DNA from: Candidatus Delongbacteria bacterium
GTDB lineage: Bacteria; UBA4055
Assembly: GCA_013139625.1 (NCBI GenBank)
Contig: WTAK01000468.1
Location: forward strand, 1 to 7,397
Length of the DNA: 7,397 nt
Direction of reading: 5' to 3'
Part shown: one piece after another, positions 6,901 to 7,397 of the stretch
How the letters are laid out: each line of letters starts with the position of its first letter
Position numbering within the stretch: the first letter of the stretch is position 1
Made by a program: the position numbers and the translations under genes
The notes under the pieces: model-generated
What the model saw: only the letters and a program-made list of their open reading frames with translations
Databases searched by the model: none
What the model was told of the DNA's origin: nothing

Positions 6901-7397
6901 AATGAATTTGATAAAGCTATAACTTTAGGTAAACGCTTTAAAGATTATTTGGCTCTGTTTAGATTGTACACAAAGTATATTAACTTCTTAATATCATCAG
7001 GTAGATGGAGAGATGTTGAGATAAATATTATGTTTGCATTGAATTTGATTCATAAAATATCGAATAAAGATGAGATAAAAAGATTCATAGTTACTATCGC
7101 TTACTATCATTATATAATTAAAGACCCTAGCGGATATTTCATTATTATAAAGCAAATAACACGATTGAATCCCCAAATAGAGAATTCAACTTCAATATCA
7201 AAACTTTTAAAACATGCTTCGATGCTATTTTCTCTTTATGGAGAGAGCACGGTCAAAGAATTATTTAACGAATTCAAAAATGTGAATAGTAGAAGAATAA
7301 GAACATTGTTTTTATTGAAATATTTTAATATGCAAATGAATAATGGCTTCAAAGAGAATATGGAGCAGATAGCGGAAAGGATCTCAGATCTAAAATA
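3934..7397 (+). CDS. Very large PknB-type Ser/Thr kinase fused to a STAND-like ATPase and TPR-like helical repeats (3' end open)
   Basis: 1154 complete codons are visible. The last two bases (TA) could begin a stop or a Tyr codon, so the end is unknown. Residues 11-265 are the kinase: glycine loop GEGGMGNVY (18-26), Lys40, Glu58, catalytic loop HFDIKSDN with Asp132, DFG 154-156, APE 176-178 and Asp190. The HRD Arg is Phe131, so this is a non-RD kinase that may not need activation-loop phosphorylation. Residues ~310-560 resemble the ATPase of large kinase-ATPase fusions. Walker A is degenerate (SENGNGRT, 322-329, Arg328 for Lys), Walker B is intact (VVLMLDD, Asp428/429), and an ESNGNLFLIKSY motif follows. 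Residues ~570-650 look like a winged helix, and ~650 onward is alpha-helical with TPR-like units (LLLISIGSFEEAFVYY, IYANLMFKYGKLKKAFKLY). No transmembrane segment is seen, so it is probably cytoplasmic. It starts 14 bp after the second synthase; an AGGAAAAG overlaps that gene's stop. A C-terminal output domain may follow. Its targets are unknown. Confidence 0.9.
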   Translation, partial: MKQGQTINDRYEILRLLGEGGMGNVYLVRDFVENRVIALKLIKEKFFSNKAIDRFKNEFKMVNQLSHPNIIKVYDLDVYKKTDTYFFTMEYVEGKDLTTAYKSLSYREKLEILLQIARGLNYIHNRHIVHFDIKSDNVFLLQDDKGVFQAKIMDFGLANLLEDFSGKVRGTLVYIAPEIMMKKEVDYRADLYSLGMVIYYIFSDRLPFEECKTVKEIVTKKLEESFRKEEQFISIKENFVKNLIKDLCSARKEERIHSAQQLILYLETALEMNIREEEERITAIFNNEFYDKDNLIGNLQDEYLNFCLRKEKRVGMFNIIISENGNGRTQLLETFNVKAQMNRVPSLFITVEKEENLVNIFFRKLIFGFIGFLEKNEKSKNIFILANKLIDSEGFFVQEADLVFKIRNVLKEIFENISTKQSVVLMLDDINYLNETDKELLSYFLNLAVTSPVFLMVTIDIDDLNSSECRLQQYEDTFYLIPPKKYYLENLQEDKVMDYLAFILKTDKKNIDDTIAPYIMKESNGNLFLIKSYLEFLFSHEYLLKKKDKFTFTYPEQITYHSKIVDIYQARFSNLSNNEKFIFLFIAGKYDKGASLDKIKAIFSIKDLDDIISNLLRMNLIDSTVRRGKSYYKIKNENFSKVIKTFSTDDREMFYDKLVDYYVKKKKSSLITYTYCLIKSSAEVKDKKKQLKETIDYCRKNNLNSDRKNLLIFEYKNFKLRNTTRVEILKELYLLLISIGSFEEAFVYYNELLKKLKLDKNSYEYAIILADSVCFSRSKVSLHKKSENLKKSAHILAKSGNFELYLTVLYKRLTFLVRSGRIQVCTNVINHELKRYKNNFDLETKKKLKDMLKYFENANKIQRTEIYLKLVHVYKYLEADFVYPEERADLLLIIILDLIVSKNNQRAMSLIESYLYENILKLNKVNELSLLYIYANLMFKYGKLKKAFKLYSEIEQISVKKTVGNNLLTVLTDKLEVMTNMRKTANKVDNEFDKAITLGKRFKDYLALFRLYTKYINFLISSGRWRDVEINIMFALNLIHKISNKDEIKRFIVTIAYYHYIIKDPSGYFIIIKQITRLNPQIENSTSISKLLKHASMLFSLYGESTVKELFNEFKNVNSRRIRTLFLLKYFNMQMNNGFKENMEQIAERISDLK

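Noticed and set aside
6349..6902. Two short - strand open frames (6349-6549 and 6672-6902)
   Set aside because: Both are antisense to the helical repeat region; in AT-rich DNA such frames are expected by chance, and neither shows a domain.

Overview
The window is AT-rich DNA, about one third G+C by eye, with every convincing gene on the + strand. It most likely comes from a bacterium of the Bacteroidota / FCB superphylum. The main reason is the first gene, which ends in a textbook type IX secretion (T9SS) type-A sorting domain: PNPFN motif, GQ turn, SGIYYY strand and a KKML-x-L-[RK] terminus. This sorting system is essentially confined to that superphylum. A more precise lineage (Bacteroidetes, Ignavibacteria, Cloacimonadota, Delongbacteria or similar) cannot be fixed from the sequence alone.

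Layout. (1) Positions 1-549 hold the 3' end of a secreted beta-propeller (Asp-box/BNR) protein with its sorting domain. (2) Positions 598-1029 hold a short secreted-protein gene that appears to be a deletion relic. It has a signal peptide and the start of what looks like a papain-like cysteine protease, fused in frame to only the last ~17 residues of a T9SS sorting domain. (3) Positions 1072-7397 hold a compact run of four genes: a specialised acyl carrier protein, two tandem paralogous PLP-dependent alpha-oxoamine synthases of the KBL (glycine C-acetyltransferase) type, and a very large Ser/Thr kinase fused to a STAND-type ATPase and a helical TPR-like region. The kinase is still open at the right edge of the window. 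Gaps are 50, 53 and 14 bp. The two longer gaps each carry a strong hairpin; the one between the synthases is a terminator-like perfect palindrome followed by six Ts.

How the genes may work together. The second synthase keeps the canonical KBL signature throughout. The first has the same length and aligns without gaps (about 60% identity by hand count), but carries substitutions at active-site-proximal segments that resemble serine palmitoyltransferase/BioF sequences. Directly beside it is a gene for an acyl carrier protein. This suggests that one copy was recruited to condense an amino acid with an ACP-bound acyl chain, giving a sphingoid-base-like or sulfonolipid-like head, while the other kept KBL-like chemistry. 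The kinase follows 14 bp after the second synthase and is probably its co-transcribed regulator or signalling partner. Its catalytic-loop Arg (HRD to HFD) and its Walker A Lys (to Arg) are altered. No ketoreductase, acyl-ACP synthetase, N-acyltransferase or threonine dehydrogenase is visible, so the product is inference. There are no RNA genes, CRISPR arrays, insertion sequences or reverse-strand genes that I can support.
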